The translations under genes and the position numbers were made by a program. Below, piece by piece: positions 30,929-41,839 of a stretch of 56,208 nt of DNA. The notes beneath the pieces are model-generated. The model was given only the letters and a program-made list of their open reading frames with translations. It did not search any database and was not told where the DNA came from. This DNA comes from Streptomyces alboflavus (GTDB lineage: Bacteria; Actinomycetota; Actinomycetes; Streptomycetales; Streptomycetaceae): the NCBI RefSeq assembly GCF_000716675.1, contig NZ_JNXT01000055.1:1-56208 (forward strand). Direction: 5' to 3'. Position 1 is the stretch's first letter, and the number at the start of each line of letters is the position of its first letter.

Positions 30929-32419
30929 TCAGTCGGCGAAGCGGAAGCCGAACTGCGGGCTGCCCGTGGCGGAGATGCCGGCCGTGGAGGTGTAGACGCC
31001 GGAGGCGCCCTTGAGGGAGCCGTCGGCGCGGGAGATCAGCGGGTACACCGCGCCGTTGCCGCCGTTCTCACCGGAGGCACCGAGGACGATGTCGCCGCGG
31101 CCGTCGCCGTTCAGGTCGTCGATGTGCACGTCCGAGCCGAGGAAGTCGCCCTTCTCGTCGGAGTTCGGCACGCCAGCGGTGTTCTGGGTGAGGAACCTCG
31201 CGCCCTTGCCGCTGATGCCGGAGCCGTTCGCCGCGCCGTACAGGACGGTCGCCGCGCCGGTGTCCGTCACGCCGTTGACGGTCTCGCCGGGCGCGCCGAC
31301 CACGAGGTCCAGGTGGCCGTCGCCGTTGACGTCGCCGAGGTCGATCTCGGTGCCGAAGGAGTCGCCCTTCTCGCCTGCGCCGGGCACGCCGGAGGTGTCC
31401 TGGGTGAACTTCTGCCGGTCGCCGCTGTCCGGCCCGTTCACGCTGCCGTGCACCACGTGGACGGCGCCGCCGCGCGCGGAGCCTGTGATGTGATCGTCCC
31501 AGTAGTTGCCGATGACGACGTCGTCGTAGCCGTCCTTGTCGGTGTCACCCAGGTCCGTGATGACGCCCGGCAGCAGCTTCTCGGCGGTGCCTGCCTTGAG
31601 GCCCGAAGGAGAGCCGGGCAGCCAGAAGTTGGCGTTGTAGCCGTTCGGTGTGTCCTTCTCGTAGCCGTTGACGATCAGGTCGTCGACGCCGTCGCCGTTG
31701 GCGTCGCCGGAGTGCAGGTTGCGCACGCCGTCGCCGCTGCCGCCGTGGATGGGGGGCTTGACCGTGTAGCGGCTGGTGCCGCCCTGGGAGAGGCCGCCGC
31801 GGTAGACGTCGATGGTCGCAGCCGAGTACGTGCCCAGCGCGAGGTCGTCCCTGCCGTCGCCGTTGAAGTCACCGGCCTCAAGGGCACCGCCGAAGCCGTC
31901 GTGCTTCGTGGGGCGCGGGTCCTGCACGGTGGTGCCGCCCTTGAGGCCGCTCGCCGACCCCCACAGGATCTGCGCGGTGCCGCCGTCCTTGTCGCCGCCG
32001 ACGTCCTCGCCCGGCGCGCCGACGGCCAGGTCGTCGTAGCCGTCGCGGTCGAAGTCCCCGTACGCGGTCTCGCCGCCGAAGAAGTCACCGGCCTCGGCGG
32101 TTCCGGGCACCCCCGGGCTGTTCTGGGAGTACGTCGTGGTGCGGCCGGCGCCGGTCGCCTTCCCGTAGATCACGGAGACGGTGCCCGCGTGCTTCTTGCC
32201 GTTCACGGAGGCGGTGGGCGCGGACGCGGCCACGTCGGCGTAGCCGTCACCGTTGAAGTCGGCGTCCGCGGCCGGAAGGTCCGCCTTCGGCGCCGCCGTC
32301 GCCGCGGGGGCGGCGACCATGAGCAGCCCGCCGGTCAGCGCGGCTGCCACGCCGATGGCGGCGGCGAGGTGGGGGCGGCCGCGTCTGTGCGGGGTGGTGC
32401 TGTGCTCCTGATGGGGCAT
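30929..32419 (-). CDS. Secreted FG-GAP / integrin-like beta-propeller protein
   Basis: This 496-residue protein has an export signal (hydrophobic core AAIGVAAALTGGLLMVAAPA, cleavage near ATAA-PKAD). Seven FG-GAP blades follow, each with a Ca2+-binding D-x-(N/D)-x-D-G-x-x-D-(L/V/I) loop, such as DFNGDGYADVA, DFDRDGYDDLAVG, DANGDGVDDLIV and DLNGDGRGDIVLG. Seven repeats fit a closed seven-blade propeller. There is no C-terminal anchor or catalytic domain. Secreted propellers of this kind are abundant in Streptomyces, with adhesion or ligand binding suspected. AGGAGA lies nine bases before the ATG. Confidence 0.92.
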   Translation of the reverse strand: MPHQEHSTTPHRRGRPHLAAAIGVAAALTGGLLMVAAPAATAAPKADLPAADADFNGDGYADVAASAPTASVNGKKHAGTVSVIYGKATGAGRTTTYSQNSPGVPGTAEAGDFFGGETAYGDFDRDGYDDLAVGAPGEDVGGDKDGGTAQILWGSASGLKGGTTVQDPRPTKHDGFGGALEAGDFNGDGRDDLALGTYSAATIDVYRGGLSQGGTSRYTVKPPIHGGSGDGVRNLHSGDANGDGVDDLIVNGYEKDTPNGYNANFWLPGSPSGLKAGTAEKLLPGVITDLGDTDKDGYDDVVIGNYWDDHITGSARGGAVHVVHGSVNGPDSGDRQKFTQDTSGVPGAGEKGDSFGTEIDLGDVNGDGHLDLVVGAPGETVNGVTDTGAATVLYGAANGSGISGKGARFLTQNTAGVPNSDEKGDFLGSDVHIDDLNGDGRGDIVLGASGENGGNGAVYPLISRADGSLKGASGVYTSTAGISATGSPQFGFRFAD

Positions 32420-32692
32420 GGGTCGGTGTCTCCTGCGGTGTCTCGATGAGTTCGCCGGACGTTGGCCTTGGGTTCGGATACCTGTTGGTCCGGATCTCGG
32501 TGCAGGGGAGACCAGTGGCAGAGAGTGGCGGTTGTGGAAGGCGGGGAGGGTGTTGTGGAGTTGTTACCGGCGTGGCGGCCCGCATCCCCGGCACCTGGTG
32601 GGGCGATGGTTGCCGCTGAGCACCGCTGAGGCGATCACTACGACGGTGATCTCCCCGGCGGGCATCCGCGTGCGGGTTTCCGGGCGATGAAA

Positions 32693-33055
32693 TCAGGTGA
32701 GGTCGCACTCGACCGAGTCGTCGACCCGCACGGCTTCGATGGTGCCGAACGGGATGTCGACGGCCGACTCGGGCTGGATGCACTGGGCGCCACCCTTGCT
32801 GTCGCCGATCCAGACCGTCTCATGACGCGTGTTCACGACCCGGAGCGGAGCGGGCAGCGGGATCGGCAGGTACTGCCAGCCGGACACGTGGTAGTACTCG
32901 TCGACCATTTCTCCGCCGTGGATGAAGCAGACCGAAGGATACGAGCAGGTGGGTTCGGCCTCGGAGGCCGCCGCCTGTGCCGTCGTCCCGCTGAGCACCG
33001 CGGTTGTGGCCGCGATGCCGACAACGATGCCTTGGAAAGTAGTACGTGCCTTCAT
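32693..33055 (-). CDS. Small secreted Cys-containing protein
   Basis: This 120-residue protein has a clear signal peptide (MKARTTFQGIVVGIAATTAV, cleavage near AQA-AAS). The mature part of about 90 residues has four Cys (TCSYPSVCF early, QCI, and VEC near the end), fitting two disulfides, and is rich in predicted beta structure. It faintly resembles the I36 peptidase-inhibitor/crystallin-like group, but I would not assign it. The ATG at 33055 has GGGGGAG upstream. It is 273 bp upstream of the FG-GAP gene in the same direction. Confidence 0.7.
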   Translation of the reverse strand: MKARTTFQGIVVGIAATTAVLSGTTAQAAASEAEPTCSYPSVCFIHGGEMVDEYYHVSGWQYLPIPLPAPLRVVNTRHETVWIGDSKGGAQCIQPESAVDIPFGTIEAVRVDDSVECDLT

Positions 33056-33299
33056 GAGTTCTCCCCCTCGGGCTGCGAACAAGCCATCCATGGAACAGTC
33101 ACACTATCCTCACGAGTTTCACATCCGGTCAAGGTCACCCTGTCTCCAACATCAGGGCGTCGACGGAGAGTTGCGCATCCCTCGAGAGGTGACCGCGCAT
33201 GATGTGGCTCTGACCGAGCCCGTCCAGTCGCCCGCTCTGCCCCGCCCGGGCGCGCCGGACGGGGCATCTCCCTGCCGCAGCCGGGGTCGAGGCCCGGTG

Positions 33300-33623
33300 C
33301 TACCGAGTGAAGGGCAAGAGGTCGCGCAGTCCGGATCGGTCGAGGGCTTCGTGGACGGACTTGCTCGCGGAGGTGAGAGCGAGGCTGCCGCCGGCGTGGC
33401 CGGCGGCGTGGCGCATCCCCAGCAGCGTGAAGAGGCTGCCGTTGTCGCAGTACGTGATCTCGTTCAGGTCGAGCAGCAGATGCCGGTGGCCTGCCTTCAG
33501 CTCGCGCACGACGGCATCACTGAGTTGGCCGACGTTCATGACGTCCAGTTCCCCGAAGAGCGTGAGCGTGAGAAACGCGGGGCTGCCGCCAGAGGAGGTC
33601 TCATAGATCGCCAACCGGTCCAT
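33300..33623 (-). CDS. STAS-domain anti-sigma factor antagonist-like protein
   Basis: This 107-residue single STAS domain has LTLTLFGELDVMNVGQLSDA, HLLLDLNEITYCDNGSLFTL and a C-terminal helix with SVHEALDRSGL. In active antagonists the third block reads D-S-S-G, with the second Ser phosphorylated; here it is D-N-G-S, so the phosphoacceptor position is Gly and a Ser lies one residue later. Control by phosphorylation may be lost or shifted. No anti-sigma kinase or sigma gene is adjacent. The ATG at 33623 has only a close GGAG. Confidence 0.85.
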   Translation of the reverse strand: MDRLAIYETSSGGSPAFLTLTLFGELDVMNVGQLSDAVVRELKAGHRHLLLDLNEITYCDNGSLFTLLGMRHAAGHAGGSLALTSASKSVHEALDRSGLRDLLPFTR

Positions 33624-33913
33624 CGCTCCACTTTTGCACACGGCAACGGTAGGAAGGGTCCTGGATCCCGCAGGACGAGCGTGAACGGGTGTTTGCCCCG
33701 CAGGTTGCCCCACAGCACGTCGAGGCAACGCCCGCCGCACGTGACATCGAGCGAGCGAGGGGACCAGGCGGACGGTGTTTCGAGGGGCCCTGCTGACGTG
33801 GCGGGGCATCCTGCTGCACGATGGGGAGAGATCGTTCCAGCGCCTGATCACCGGTCATCAGCAGTCCGCGTCGCACCTGTGTCGAACCTGTGTTGAGTGG
33901 GAGGGATCGCACC

Positions 33914-35149
33914 TTGACCTCTGCGTCGGCCGCACCATCCGGTACCCCTGACCCGTCCGGCCAGCCCGACCCGTCCGACCTGCCCGACACCCCCTCCCTC
34001 GTCATCGTCGGCGGCGGCGTCATGGGCGTCTCCATCGCCTTCCACCTCGCCGAGGCCGGGGTCGGGGACATCGTCGTCGTCGAGCGCGGCACGCTCGGGT
34101 GCGGCAGTTCGGGCAAGCCGATCGGCGGGGTGCGGGCGCAGTTCTCCGACCCGGTCAACATCGAGCTGGGGCTGCGGAGCCTCAGGGCGTACGGCGACTT
34201 CGGGCGCAGGCCCGGCGGCGACATCCGCCTGGAGCGGGCCGGGTATCTGTTCCTGCTCAGTGACGAAGCGGATCTCGCCGCGTTCGAGGAGAGCGTCGCC
34301 ACGCAGAACGCCCTGGGCGTGCCCAGCCGCGTCATCAGCCCGGAACGCGCACGCGCGCTGTGTCCGTACGTACGCACCGAGGGCCTCGTCGGCGCCGTCC
34401 ACTCGCCGGACGACGGCCACGCCCGCCCCGGCCTCGTCATCCAGGGCTACGCCCGCGCCGCCGCCCGCGCCGGGGTCCGGTTCCGCACCGGCACCACGGT
34501 CACCGGCGTGGACCTCGACGACGCCGGCGGGCGCGTCACCGCCGTCCGCACCGACCGCGGCGTCATCCCCTGCTCCACCCTGGTGTGCGCCGCCGGAGCC
34601 TGGTCCGCCGGGGTCGGCGAGGCGGCCGGGGTGCGGCTGCCGGTGCGGCCCCTGCGACGGCAGATCGCCCTCACCCGGCCGCTCGACCCACCCGCCCCGC
34701 GCATCCCCTTCACCATCGACTTCTCCTCGACCGCCTACTTCCACAACAGCGACGACGGCCTGCTCGTCGGGCTCGCCGACCCCGCCCAGGAGGAGGGGTT
34801 CGACACCACCTGGACCCCGGACTGGCTCGAGCTGTTCCGGGACGTGGCGCGGCGGCGCGCCCCCGCCCTCGCCGACCTGGAGATCGCCGGGGGGTGGGCC
34901 GGCCTCTACGAGGTCACGCCCGACCGGAACGCCCTCATCGGACGGGACGCGCGCGTCTCCAACTTCCTTTACGCCACCGGGTTTTCGGGGCACGGGTTCC
35001 TTCAGGCCCCCGCTGCGGGAGAGGTTGTACGGGATCTTTTCCTCGGGCGGCGGCCGGTCGTCGACGTCACCCCGCTCGGCGCGGACCGCTTCCGCGACGG
35101 CGACGGCGGCGCGGCCACCGGCGGCCGCCCCGAGGCCCACGTCGTGTGA
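33914..35149 (+). CDS. FAD-dependent amine oxidase (DAO family), probable L-pipecolate oxidase
   Basis: This 411-residue flavoprotein has a Pro/Asp-rich lead, then the dinucleotide motif LVIVGGGVMGVSIAFHLAEA (GGGVMG at 33-38), GSSGKPIGGVRAQF downstream and the C-terminal YATGFSGHGFLQAPA typical of sarcosine/pipecolate-type DAO oxidases. Next to hglS and an aminoadipate-semialdehyde dehydrogenase, the likely reaction is oxidation of L-pipecolate (AmaA-like); other secondary amines remain possible. I chose the TTG at 33914, with GGGAGG eight bases upstream, over a TTG at 33890. It is the first gene of a three-gene operon, divergent from the STAS gene. Confidence 0.82.
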   Translation: MTSASAAPSGTPDPSGQPDPSDLPDTPSLVIVGGGVMGVSIAFHLAEAGVGDIVVVERGTLGCGSSGKPIGGVRAQFSDPVNIELGLRSLRAYGDFGRRPGGDIRLERAGYLFLLSDEADLAAFEESVATQNALGVPSRVISPERARALCPYVRTEGLVGAVHSPDDGHARPGLVIQGYARAAARAGVRFRTGTTVTGVDLDDAGGRVTAVRTDRGVIPCSTLVCAAGAWSAGVGEAAGVRLPVRPLRRQIALTRPLDPPAPRIPFTIDFSSTAYFHNSDDGLLVGLADPAQEEGFDTTWTPDWLELFRDVARRRAPALADLEIAGGWAGLYEVTPDRNALIGRDARVSNFLYATGFSGHGFLQAPAAGEVVRDLFLGRRPVVDVTPLGADRFRDGDGGAATGGRPEAHVV

Positions 35150-35209
35150 CGAGCGGGAATCGCAGGAACGGCAGGAACTGCGGCAACTGACCGACAGGGA
35201 GGCAACGTG

Positions 35210-36658
35210 ATGGAGCATCAGGCAGCGCGCGAGGTGTCCGGCACCGTCCCGCAAGGGGCCGCCTGGCTCACCCCATGGCAGCTCCGCGCCGCCTTCGCCG
35301 CCCGCCTCTCCACCATGTACGGGCGCGAGGTCCCCGCGTACACCACCCTCGTCGACGTCTCGCGCGAGGTGAACGAGGACGTGCTGCGCGAGCGCGGCGC
35401 GGACGCCGAGCGGCTCGGGGCGATCGGGCGGGTCACCGCCGAGCGGCACGGGGCCATCCGGGTCGGGACGCCCGCCGAGCTGGCGCAGGTCGGCCGGGTC
35501 TTCGGAGCCCTCGGGATGCGGCCCGTCGGGTTCTACGACCTGCGCGAGGCCGCCGCCAGCGCCGTGCCCGTCGTGTCCACCGCCTTCCGCCCGGTCGACG
35601 GCGTCGAGCTGGCCCGCAACCCCTTCCGCGTCTTCACCTCGCTGCTCACCCCGGCCGACCCCCGCTTCTTCGACGCCGACCTGCGGGCCAGGCTCGAACG
35701 GTTCCTGGGGGAGCGGGAGTTGTTCCCCGCCGAGCTGCTCGCCCTCGCCGACCGGGCCGAGGCGGAGCAGGGACTGCCGGGCGGCGACGCCGAGCGGTTC
35801 CTGCAACTCGCCGTCAGGGCCTTCGAGTTGTCGCCCGAGCCGGTCGACCGGGCGTGGTACGAGACGCTGGAGCGGGTCTCCGCCGTCGCCGCGGACATCG
35901 GGGGCGTACGCAGCACCCACATCAACCATCTGACCCCGCGCGTCCTCGACATCGACGAGCTGTACCGGCGCATGACAGAGCGCGGCGTCCGGATGATCGA
36001 CGCCATCCAGGGGCCGCCGAAGTGGGACGGGCCCGACGTGCTGCTCCGCCAGACCTCCTTCCGCGCCCTGGACGAGCCGCGCGCCATGCGGCAGCCGGAC
36101 GGAAGCGTGGTCCCGGGGGCGCTGCGGGTGCGGTTCGGGGAGGTCGAGGCGCGGGGGATCGCGCTCAGCAGGCGGGGGCGTGCGCGCTACGACGAGCTGC
36201 TCGCGCGGCTCGACGCGGAGGGGCCCGCCGACACCCGCGCCGACCGCGCCCGCGCCCTCTGGCCCGACCACTTCCCCCGCACCGAGCACGCCCTCGCCGC
36301 GTGCGGCCTCGCCCACTTCACGTACCACGTCGTCGCCGACAGGCCCCGCGACGGCCGCACCCCGCCGCAGGACCTGCCCGGGCTGCTCCGCGAGGGCTGG
36401 GTGCGCGCCGACCCGATCGTGTACGAGGACTTCCTGCCCCGGTCCGCCGCCGGGATCTTCCAGTCCAACCTGGACGGCTCCGGCACCCGCAAGGACGGCG
36501 AGGCGGGCGCCGCGTACGACAGCGACTGGCTGTCCGGCGCCGTCGGCCGGGACGTACTCGATCCGTTCGCCCTGTACGAGGGGCAGCAGGAACGGTCCCT
36601 CGGGCGGGTCGCCCAGGAGCTGCGGCTCGACCGGGTGGAGGTGCCGCCGCCCGCCTGA
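35210..36658 (+). CDS. hglS: 2-oxoadipate dioxygenase/decarboxylase (HglS, DUF1338)
   Basis: This 482-residue protein is the right length for HglS, an Fe(II) enzyme that turns 2-oxoadipate into D-2-hydroxyglutarate in lysine breakdown. The expected metal and substrate residues are present: the ERHGAIR block (His about 80, Arg about 84), INHLTPR (His about 240) and FGEVEARG (Glu about 311); these match, from memory, His70/Arg74/His226/Glu294 of the Pseudomonas putida enzyme. The ATG at 35210 has GGGAGG seven bases upstream. It lies between the FAD oxidase and the aldehyde dehydrogenase, which fits a complete lysine/pipecolate route apart from the aminotransferase. Confidence 0.92.
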   Translation: MEHQAAREVSGTVPQGAAWLTPWQLRAAFAARLSTMYGREVPAYTTLVDVSREVNEDVLRERGADAERLGAIGRVTAERHGAIRVGTPAELAQVGRVFGALGMRPVGFYDLREAAASAVPVVSTAFRPVDGVELARNPFRVFTSLLTPADPRFFDADLRARLERFLGERELFPAELLALADRAEAEQGLPGGDAERFLQLAVRAFELSPEPVDRAWYETLERVSAVAADIGGVRSTHINHLTPRVLDIDELYRRMTERGVRMIDAIQGPPKWDGPDVLLRQTSFRALDEPRAMRQPDGSVVPGALRVRFGEVEARGIALSRRGRARYDELLARLDAEGPADTRADRARALWPDHFPRTEHALAACGLAHFTYHVVADRPRDGRTPPQDLPGLLREGWVRADPIVYEDFLPRSAAGIFQSNLDGSGTRKDGEAGAAYDSDWLSGAVGRDVLDPFALYEGQQERSLGRVAQELRLDRVEVPPPA

Positions 36659-36779
36659 GCCCGGCCCCGAGCCCGAGCCGAGCCCGGCCCGACCGCACCT
36701 GAGCCCGGCCCCCGCCTCGCCCAGCCCGTCCGTCCAGCCTCACGGCCCCCGGCCCGCACCCCTCGACTCAAGGAGCCCC

Positions 36780-38330
<1,551 letters not shown>

Positions 38331-38388
38331 CGGGCCGCTTCTGCTGAACGAGGTGCGCTGAAGAGAGCGTTCGTTCCAGCGAACGTCC

Positions 38389-38916
38389 TCACGCGGTGTA
38401 CCGTCGCCCGGACACGGCCCCGGTCCGGGCGACGCCCGTGAGGTCCCGGGTGTACGTGATCCCGGGGCGGCCGTCGAGCTCGATCTCGCCCGCCGGGACG
38501 AAGCCGCAGCGGGCGAGGACCGCCTCGGAGCCGGGATTGTCGTGGGTCGTCGAGGCGCGCAGGGACGTCAGGCCGTACTCGGTGGCCGCGAGGGCGCACA
38601 CCTTCTCCACGGCGGACGTGGCGAGGCCCTGCCGGGCGGCCTTCTCGGCGATGCGGTAGCCGAGTTCGGCCGATCCTTCCGCCACGTCCACGAGGTTGAC
38701 CCGCCCGAAGATCTCGCCGTCGCCGCCCACGAGGACGTGGAAGTGACAGTCCCCGGCCTCCTGCTCGGCCAGGAGCGCCGCGTGCCGTGCGTCGAACTCG
38801 GCGAAGTAGGCGTCGCCGCGGTCCGGTACCGACGCGGCGAAGTACGCGCGGTTCTCCCGTTCGAAGGCGAGCAGGGCCGGGGCGTGGTCGGGGCGCAGGC
38901 GCTGGAGTTCGGGCAT
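38389..38916 (-). CDS. GNAT N-acetyltransferase, RimJ/RimL type
   Basis: This 175-residue GNAT has the RimJ/L-like pattern LGYRIAEKAARQGLATSAVE (acetyl-CoA loop Q/R-x-x-G-x-G/A form RQGLAT) near residues 90-110, and NPGSEAVLARCGFVPAGEIE near the end. Such enzymes acetylate protein N-termini or small molecules; the substrate is unknown. The ATG at 38916 has no ribosome site, but TACCGT lies seven bases upstream, so the message may be leaderless. It converges with the aldehyde dehydrogenase gene. Confidence 0.85.
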   Translation of the reverse strand: MPELQRLRPDHAPALLAFERENRAYFAASVPDRGDAYFAEFDARHAALLAEQEAGDCHFHVLVGGDGEIFGRVNLVDVAEGSAELGYRIAEKAARQGLATSAVEKVCALAATEYGLTSLRASTTHDNPGSEAVLARCGFVPAGEIELDGRPGITYTRDLTGVARTGAVSGRRYTA

Positions 38917-39612
38917 GGGAGAACGGTACGGCGGGGCGGGTCCCGAACGGCAGGGCGATCGGCCTGAGTTGTCGACTCTCTTGCGGTGATGGGGGGTTCT
39001 GGGGGCCTTTGTCCCTCGTGGGCCCGGCAGCCAGGGCCGCACGCGGCGTTCTGGTTCCGCGTGCGACCCTCCCGCCGCCCGTGCCCACCCCCGCCCGGCT
39101 GCCCGTGGGGGGCGCAGTCGGGCGGGGCGGTCAGTTGTGGGACGGGCTGTCCGTGCGCCGGCCGACGCGCTCAGGGGCATCGGCCGACGCGGTTCGGGGG
39201 TGGTGCCCCTTACGAGTACTGAACGTACTGGATCACGTACGTAGCGTCACCGGGCGTGCGGAGGCTCAAGATCCTCGGCGGATTGCGCCGTTGGCGCCGT
39301 CGGTGTGCTACGGTGCGGACAGCACGTGTGTACGCCCGCTCTGGGCGCCGGTGCTTCTTTCCCCGTTTCGGGTGCAGCCGTTCTCTCGGGCGCTGAACTT
39401 CTCCGCCCCAGTCTCCACGCACAACCTCACCACCCCAGCACCACCTGCTCCACCCCCTCGGCTCCACCCCGTACCGGGTCTCGTCCCCTTCACGGCTCGC
39501 TCGTGGTCCGCGTTCCGTCGGCCACGCTCCCGCCGATCGCCCGTCGTACCAGGCGTGAACTCTCCGCCGCGCGGGCCCCTTCATTCGCATGTCCGCGAAA
39601 GGACCCACACTC
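38917..39612. other. Long gap: GNAT promoter side and rho-paralog leader
   Basis: No gene is supported in these 696 bp. 39000-39205 has no feature I can name. 39211-39243 contains repeated GTAC/ACGTAC words. A TACGGT box at 39309-39314 is a plausible -10 element for the rho paralog, giving an untranslated leader of about 290 nt whose right part (39401-39500) is extremely C-rich. Confidence 0.6.
39401..39500 (+). promoter_or_regulatory. C-rich, G-poor leader, candidate Rho-utilisation (rut) site
   Basis: By hand count, 39401-39470 has 43 C and 7 G, which is exceptional here because neighbouring DNA is G/C balanced. The RNA would be C-rich and weakly structured, the classic Rho-loading substrate. 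It lies in the leader of the Rho paralog itself, so autogenous termination is a natural reading. Confidence 0.55.
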
Positions 39613-40755
39613 ATGACCAGCCAGATCCTCCACAGCGGTGTCCTGGACATCGCACCCACCCGTACGAACCGCGCGCCCAACGGACATCTGCGCGCCGCCG
39701 GTTGCCTCCCCGGCCCGGACGACGTGCTCGTCCCGGCCGCCCTCGTCCGCCGACTCGGCCTGCGCACCGGCGACTTCGTCGAGGGCACCTGCGGTGAGAA
39801 GCCACGCGTGCTCACCGACGTCGCCCGCGTGAACGGCCGCGCGCCCCAAGCGCCCGGCTCCCGAACCGAGTTCGCCGACCTCACCCCGCTGCACCCGCGC
39901 GAGCGGCTGCGCCTGGAACGGCCGGGCAACGCCCCCGGCGCCTTCGCGACCCGCGTCATCGACCTCGTCGCGCCCGTCGGCAAGGGGCAGCGCGGCCTGA
40001 TCGTCGCGCCGCCGCGCACCGGCAAGACCGTCCTGCTCAAGCAGCTCGCCGCCGCCGTCGCCGAGAACCACCCCGAGTGCCACCTCATGGTCGTCCTCCT
40101 GGACGAACGGCCCGAGGAGGTCACCGACATGCGGCGCTCCGTACGCGGCGAAGTCCTCGCCTCCACCTTCGACCGGCCGCCGAAGGCACACATCGCCCTC
40201 GCCGAACTCGCCGTCGAACGCGCCAAGCGGCTCGTCGAGGAGGGCCGCGACGTCGTGATGCTCTTCGACTCCCTGACCCGCCTGTGCCGCGCCTACAACA
40301 ACTCCGCCGCGTCCGGCGGCCGCACCCTCAGCGGCGGCGTCGACGCGGGCTCCGTCCAGGGCCCCAAGCGCCTCTTCGGCGCCGCCCGCCTGGCCGAGGA
40401 GGGCGGCTCCCTGACCATCCTCGCCACCGCCCTGGTCGACACCGGCTCCCGCGCCGACGACTACTACTTCGAAGAGCTCAAGTCCACGGGCAACATGGAA
40501 CTGCGCCTGGACCGCACCCTCGCCGACCGCCGCGTCTTCCCGGCCATCGACGTCACCCCGTCCGGCACCCGCCGCGAGGAACTCCTCGTACCGCCCACGG
40601 AGTTGACCGCCCTGCGCGGCCTCCGTCGCGCCCTCCACACCCGCGAGACCAGCGGCGGCCTGGAAGCCCTCCTCGAACACATCCGACGCACGCCCAGCAA
40701 CGCGGTGTTCCTGCGCCAGGTGCGGGAGACGGTGCCGGGGGCTGTGGCGGCGTGA
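39613..40755 (+). CDS. rho: Short transcription termination factor Rho paralog
   Basis: This 380-residue protein is a Rho ATPase: [13 protein letters not shown] from the N-terminal region, Walker A APPRTGKT (132-139), [16 protein letters not shown], Walker [11 protein letters not shown] (214-223), the secondary RNA-binding loop region [14 protein letters not shown] and [11 protein letters not shown]. It is far shorter than the usual Streptomyces Rho, which has a large charged insertion. The RNA-binding RNP1 strand (normally GFGFLR) is degenerate (GHLRA), and the P-loop has RTGKT where PKAGKT is usual. It is therefore probably a second, specialised Rho. The ATG at 39613 has AAAGGA upstream. 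Confidence 0.88.
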   Translation: MTSQILHSGVLDIAPTRTNRAPNGHLRAAGCLPGPDDVLVPAALVRRLGLRTGDFVEGTCGEKPRVLTDVARVNGRAPQAPGSRTEFADLTPLHPRERLRLERPGNAPGAFATRVIDLVAPVGKGQRGLIVAPPRTGKTVLLKQLAAAVAENHPECHLMVVLLDERPEEVTDMRRSVRGEVLASTFDRPPKAHIALAELAVERAKRLVEEGRDVVMLFDSLTRLCRAYNNSAASGGRTLSGGVDAGSVQGPKRLFGAARLAEEGGSLTILATALVDTGSRADDYYFEELKSTGNMELRLDRTLADRRVFPAIDVTPSGTRREELLVPPTELTALRGLRRALHTRETSGGLEALLEHIRRTPSNAVFLRQVRETVPGAVAA

Positions 40756-40777
40756 GCGTTGCGGCGCGCGGGCGCGA

Positions 40778-41278
40778 TCAGAGTTTCGACACGCAGGCCC
40801 TCCAGGACCAGCCCGCGCCGAGCACCGCGTCCCGCAGCGGGTTCTTCAGGTCCGCGGTATCGGTCCTGTCCAGTCTCTCGAACCGAGGCCTTCCTCCCGG
40901 TCCGCGTTCGAGCGCCCAGGCGGGGGACACGAACCGGTACTGGCCGCGGCCCCAGGTGTAGATGTCGCCGGACTCGTTGCCCAACTGCCACTGGTAGTCC
41001 AGGGATCGGACCTGACACTCGTCCGGCATCAGACGCATCCGCGTCTGCAGGACCGACTCCTCCCTGACCCGGTAGAAGTACTTGCGCCAGGCGGGGTCCG
41101 TGCAGTGCCAGTCCGCCACCAGGTCGGCGCCCTCGTCCGGACCTCCGTCGCGCACGGTCCAGGGGGCGTCGGGCCCGTTGAGGTCGAGCAGCGCCTCGAT
41201 GACCTCCTCCGGCGTGGAGGGTGATGCGATGCCGTCGGGCGGGTGGGTGACGCGTGCGAAGCGGCTGAAGATACCCAT
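40778..41278 (-). CDS. Hypothetical protein, last gene of the WXG-protein operon
   Basis: I do not recognise this 166-residue soluble protein. It is acidic and Trp-rich, with EEVIEALLDLNGPDAPWTVR near residue 25 and DYQWQLGNESGDIYTWGRGQ near 95. No signal peptide or membrane helix is visible. It follows the upstream gene by 9 bp, so it belongs to the four-gene operon starting at 43670. As the last gene after secretion-type substrates it could be an immunity or chaperone-like protein, but nothing in the sequence proves this. Confidence 0.65.
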   Translation of the reverse strand: MGIFSRFARVTHPPDGIASPSTPEEVIEALLDLNGPDAPWTVRDGGPDEGADLVADWHCTDPAWRKYFYRVREESVLQTRMRLMPDECQVRSLDYQWQLGNESGDIYTWGRGQYRFVSPAWALERGPGGRPRFERLDRTDTADLKNPLRDAVLGAGWSWRACVSKL

Positions 41279-41287
41279 GGGAGCAAC

Positions 41288-41770
41288 CTACTTGGGCCGC
41301 ACCGTGGCCACGATGTCCCGGAAGTCCTCCAGGACGTCGTCGTGCTGGGCCGTGGTGGCGGTCAGGATCAGCCGGACCACCATGCGGCGGTCCGGGGCGT
41401 GGATGTCAAGGAGGGACAGGTACACCTGGGACTGCGTGAGTTCGCGGCGCACGCCGTTCACGACGGTGGTGAGGGCCAGGGTCTGCGTGAGGCCGGGGGC
41501 CTCGGCGGAGCCGATCTCATGGCGGCTTGTGACGTCCAGCGACTCGGTGACCGTGCTCAGGTCCGCCACTGACTCGTCACCGATCTCGGCCAGAGTCGCC
41601 GTGTCCGGCCGGTATGCGCTGTCGACGGTCACGTTGGCGGTGAAACCCCCGTCCGGATGCGCGTGGACCGCGACGAAGGAGGCGTCCGGGACGCCCACCA
41701 GCTCCGGGGGCGCCGCCTGCCAGCTCTCCGGGAGCCGTAGTTCAAGGAGGGCGGGTATGGGGCTGGACAT
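41288..41770 (-). CDS. Hypothetical protein, LpqN/DcrB-like fold possible
   Basis: This 160-residue soluble protein opens with SSPIPALLELRLPESWQAAP and ends VLEDFRDIVATVRPK; alternating strands and a terminal helix in between resemble the LpqN/PsbP-like fold often encoded near actinobacterial type VII substrates. There is no signal peptide. It lies 69 bp downstream of the WXG protein gene and 9 bp upstream of the last gene. The fold assignment is tentative. Confidence 0.65.
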   Translation of the reverse strand: MSSPIPALLELRLPESWQAAPPELVGVPDASFVAVHAHPDGGFTANVTVDSAYRPDTATLAEIGDESVADLSTVTESLDVTSRHEIGSAEAPGLTQTLALTTVVNGVRRELTQSQVYLSLLDIHAPDRRMVVRLILTATTAQHDDVLEDFRDIVATVRPK

Positions 41771-41839
41771 GGAGTTCTCGCTTCCGTGAGCGGGGGCGTG
41801 GGGCTGCCGTTGGTGCGGGTACGCCGCATCGGACCGGGA

